Positions 63,960 through 64,000 of a DNA stretch of 64,000 nucleotides are shown in pieces (the first letter of the stretch is position 1; each line of letters opens with the position of its first letter). A model generated the notes under the pieces. The model did not search any database and was not told the DNA's origin. It worked only from the letters and a program-made list of their open reading frames with translations. The position numbers and the translations under genes were made by a program. Origin of the DNA: Rhodospirillales bacterium (lineage in GTDB: Bacteria > Pseudomonadota > Alphaproteobacteria > TMED109); contig JAPPED010000028.1 in assembly GCA_028824295.1 (NCBI GenBank), forward strand, positions 1-64,000, written 5' to 3'.

Positions 63960-64000
63960 TCACGCTTCGCTGATCCATTCCTCCACCAACCGACGCGCGA
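63960..64000 (-). CDS. Possible C-terminal end of a minus-strand gene (cut by window edge)
   Basis: From the right edge one frame reads ARRLVEEWISEA and stops with TGA at 63962-63960. The composition is protein-like and the position, convergent with pheA, is sensible, but only 12 codons are visible and no family can be named. Confidence 0.3.
   Translation of the reverse strand, partial: ARRLVEEWISEA

Noticed and set aside
1-64000. CRISPR arrays, tRNA/rRNA genes, transposases, prophage or toxin-antitoxin genes
   Set aside because: I looked through the intergenic stretches and found no repeat-spacer pattern, tRNA T-loop signature or mobile-element protein. A short tRNA could still be missed by eye; tRNAscan would decide.

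Overview
The window is a GC-rich, densely packed, operon-rich bacterial chromosome segment. Gene content and order point to an alphaproteobacterium, most like the Rhodospirillales and their unclassified relatives. The signs are the order rnd-kdsD-lptC-lptA-lptB-rpoN-ptsN-hprK-EIIA(Man)-ptsH-ahcY, the short HPr kinase, AddAB instead of RecBCD, the block trpF-trpB-trpA-accD-folC facing trxA, ileS-lspA-DUF3035, single-chain indolepyruvate ferredoxin oxidoreductase, and the squalene enzymes HpnC/HpnD/HpnE. I see no rRNA, tRNA, CRISPR array, transposase or integrase.

Layout. 0-4.9 kb: end of trpF, trpB, trpA, accD and folC (+), facing trxA (-). 5.1-9.5 kb: lower-GC glycosylation cassette (two tandem GT25 enzymes, an LpcC-like GT4 mannosyltransferase on the opposite strand, an FkbM methyltransferase) sitting between trxA and addA. 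9.6-15.9 kb: addA and addB. 16.3-20.7 kb: zeta-like GST, an RND/MMPL exporter (+), and an M48-like secreted protein whose HExxH motif has become REIGR. 20.9-24.5 kb: murU, amgK, tsaE, ahcY. 24.7-27.2 kb: translationally coupled trio (+) of a sialidase-like secreted protein and two membrane proteins of unknown function. 27.3-34.1 kb: regulatory PTS genes, rpoN, the Lpt export genes, kdsD and an RNase D-like nuclease. 34.2-41.6 kb: a second, TrpB2-type tryptophan synthase beta, lepA, pheT, pheS, rplT, rpmI. 41.8-45.3 kb: an alpha-ketoglutarate-semialdehyde-type dehydrogenase, a TPR protein and glycerate 2-kinase. 46.0-49.5 kb: indolepyruvate ferredoxin oxidoreductase. 49.6-54.1 kb: hpnE, hpnD, hpnC and a farnesyl diphosphate synthase. 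54.7-56.8 kb: an outer-membrane protein and a LolA-like lipoprotein-sorting protein. 57.2-62.1 kb: DUF3035 lipoprotein, lspA, ileS, ribF. 62.3-63.9 kb: kdsB and pheA.

How the parts fit. Many genes serve the envelope: Kdo synthesis (kdsD, kdsB), LPS transport (lptABC), probable LPS-core glycosylation (5-9.5 kb), peptidoglycan recycling (amgK, murU), lipoprotein maturation (lspA), squalene/hopanoid precursor synthesis (ispA, hpnCDE) and a LolA-like/outer-membrane protein pair of the kind often found with RND exporters. A second theme is aromatic amino acids (trp genes, trpB2, pheA, indolepyruvate oxidoreductase). A third is nitrogen/carbon signalling (rpoN with a PTS lacking a local enzyme I or sugar permease).

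The most unusual points are three cassettes that interrupt a conserved minus-strand backbone, each carrying a plus-strand unit; an LspA in which one of the two catalytic aspartates is cysteine; the dead-looking M48 homologue; the unknown sialidase/membrane-protein operon; a DUF3035 lipoprotein with a duplicated acidic-aromatic module; and clustered TTGAC/GTCAA dyads upstream of the ispA-hpn genes. No well-known defence or mobile system is present. Start codons are frequently GTG, and 4-base ATGA/GTGA overlaps are common; I used these to pick starts.
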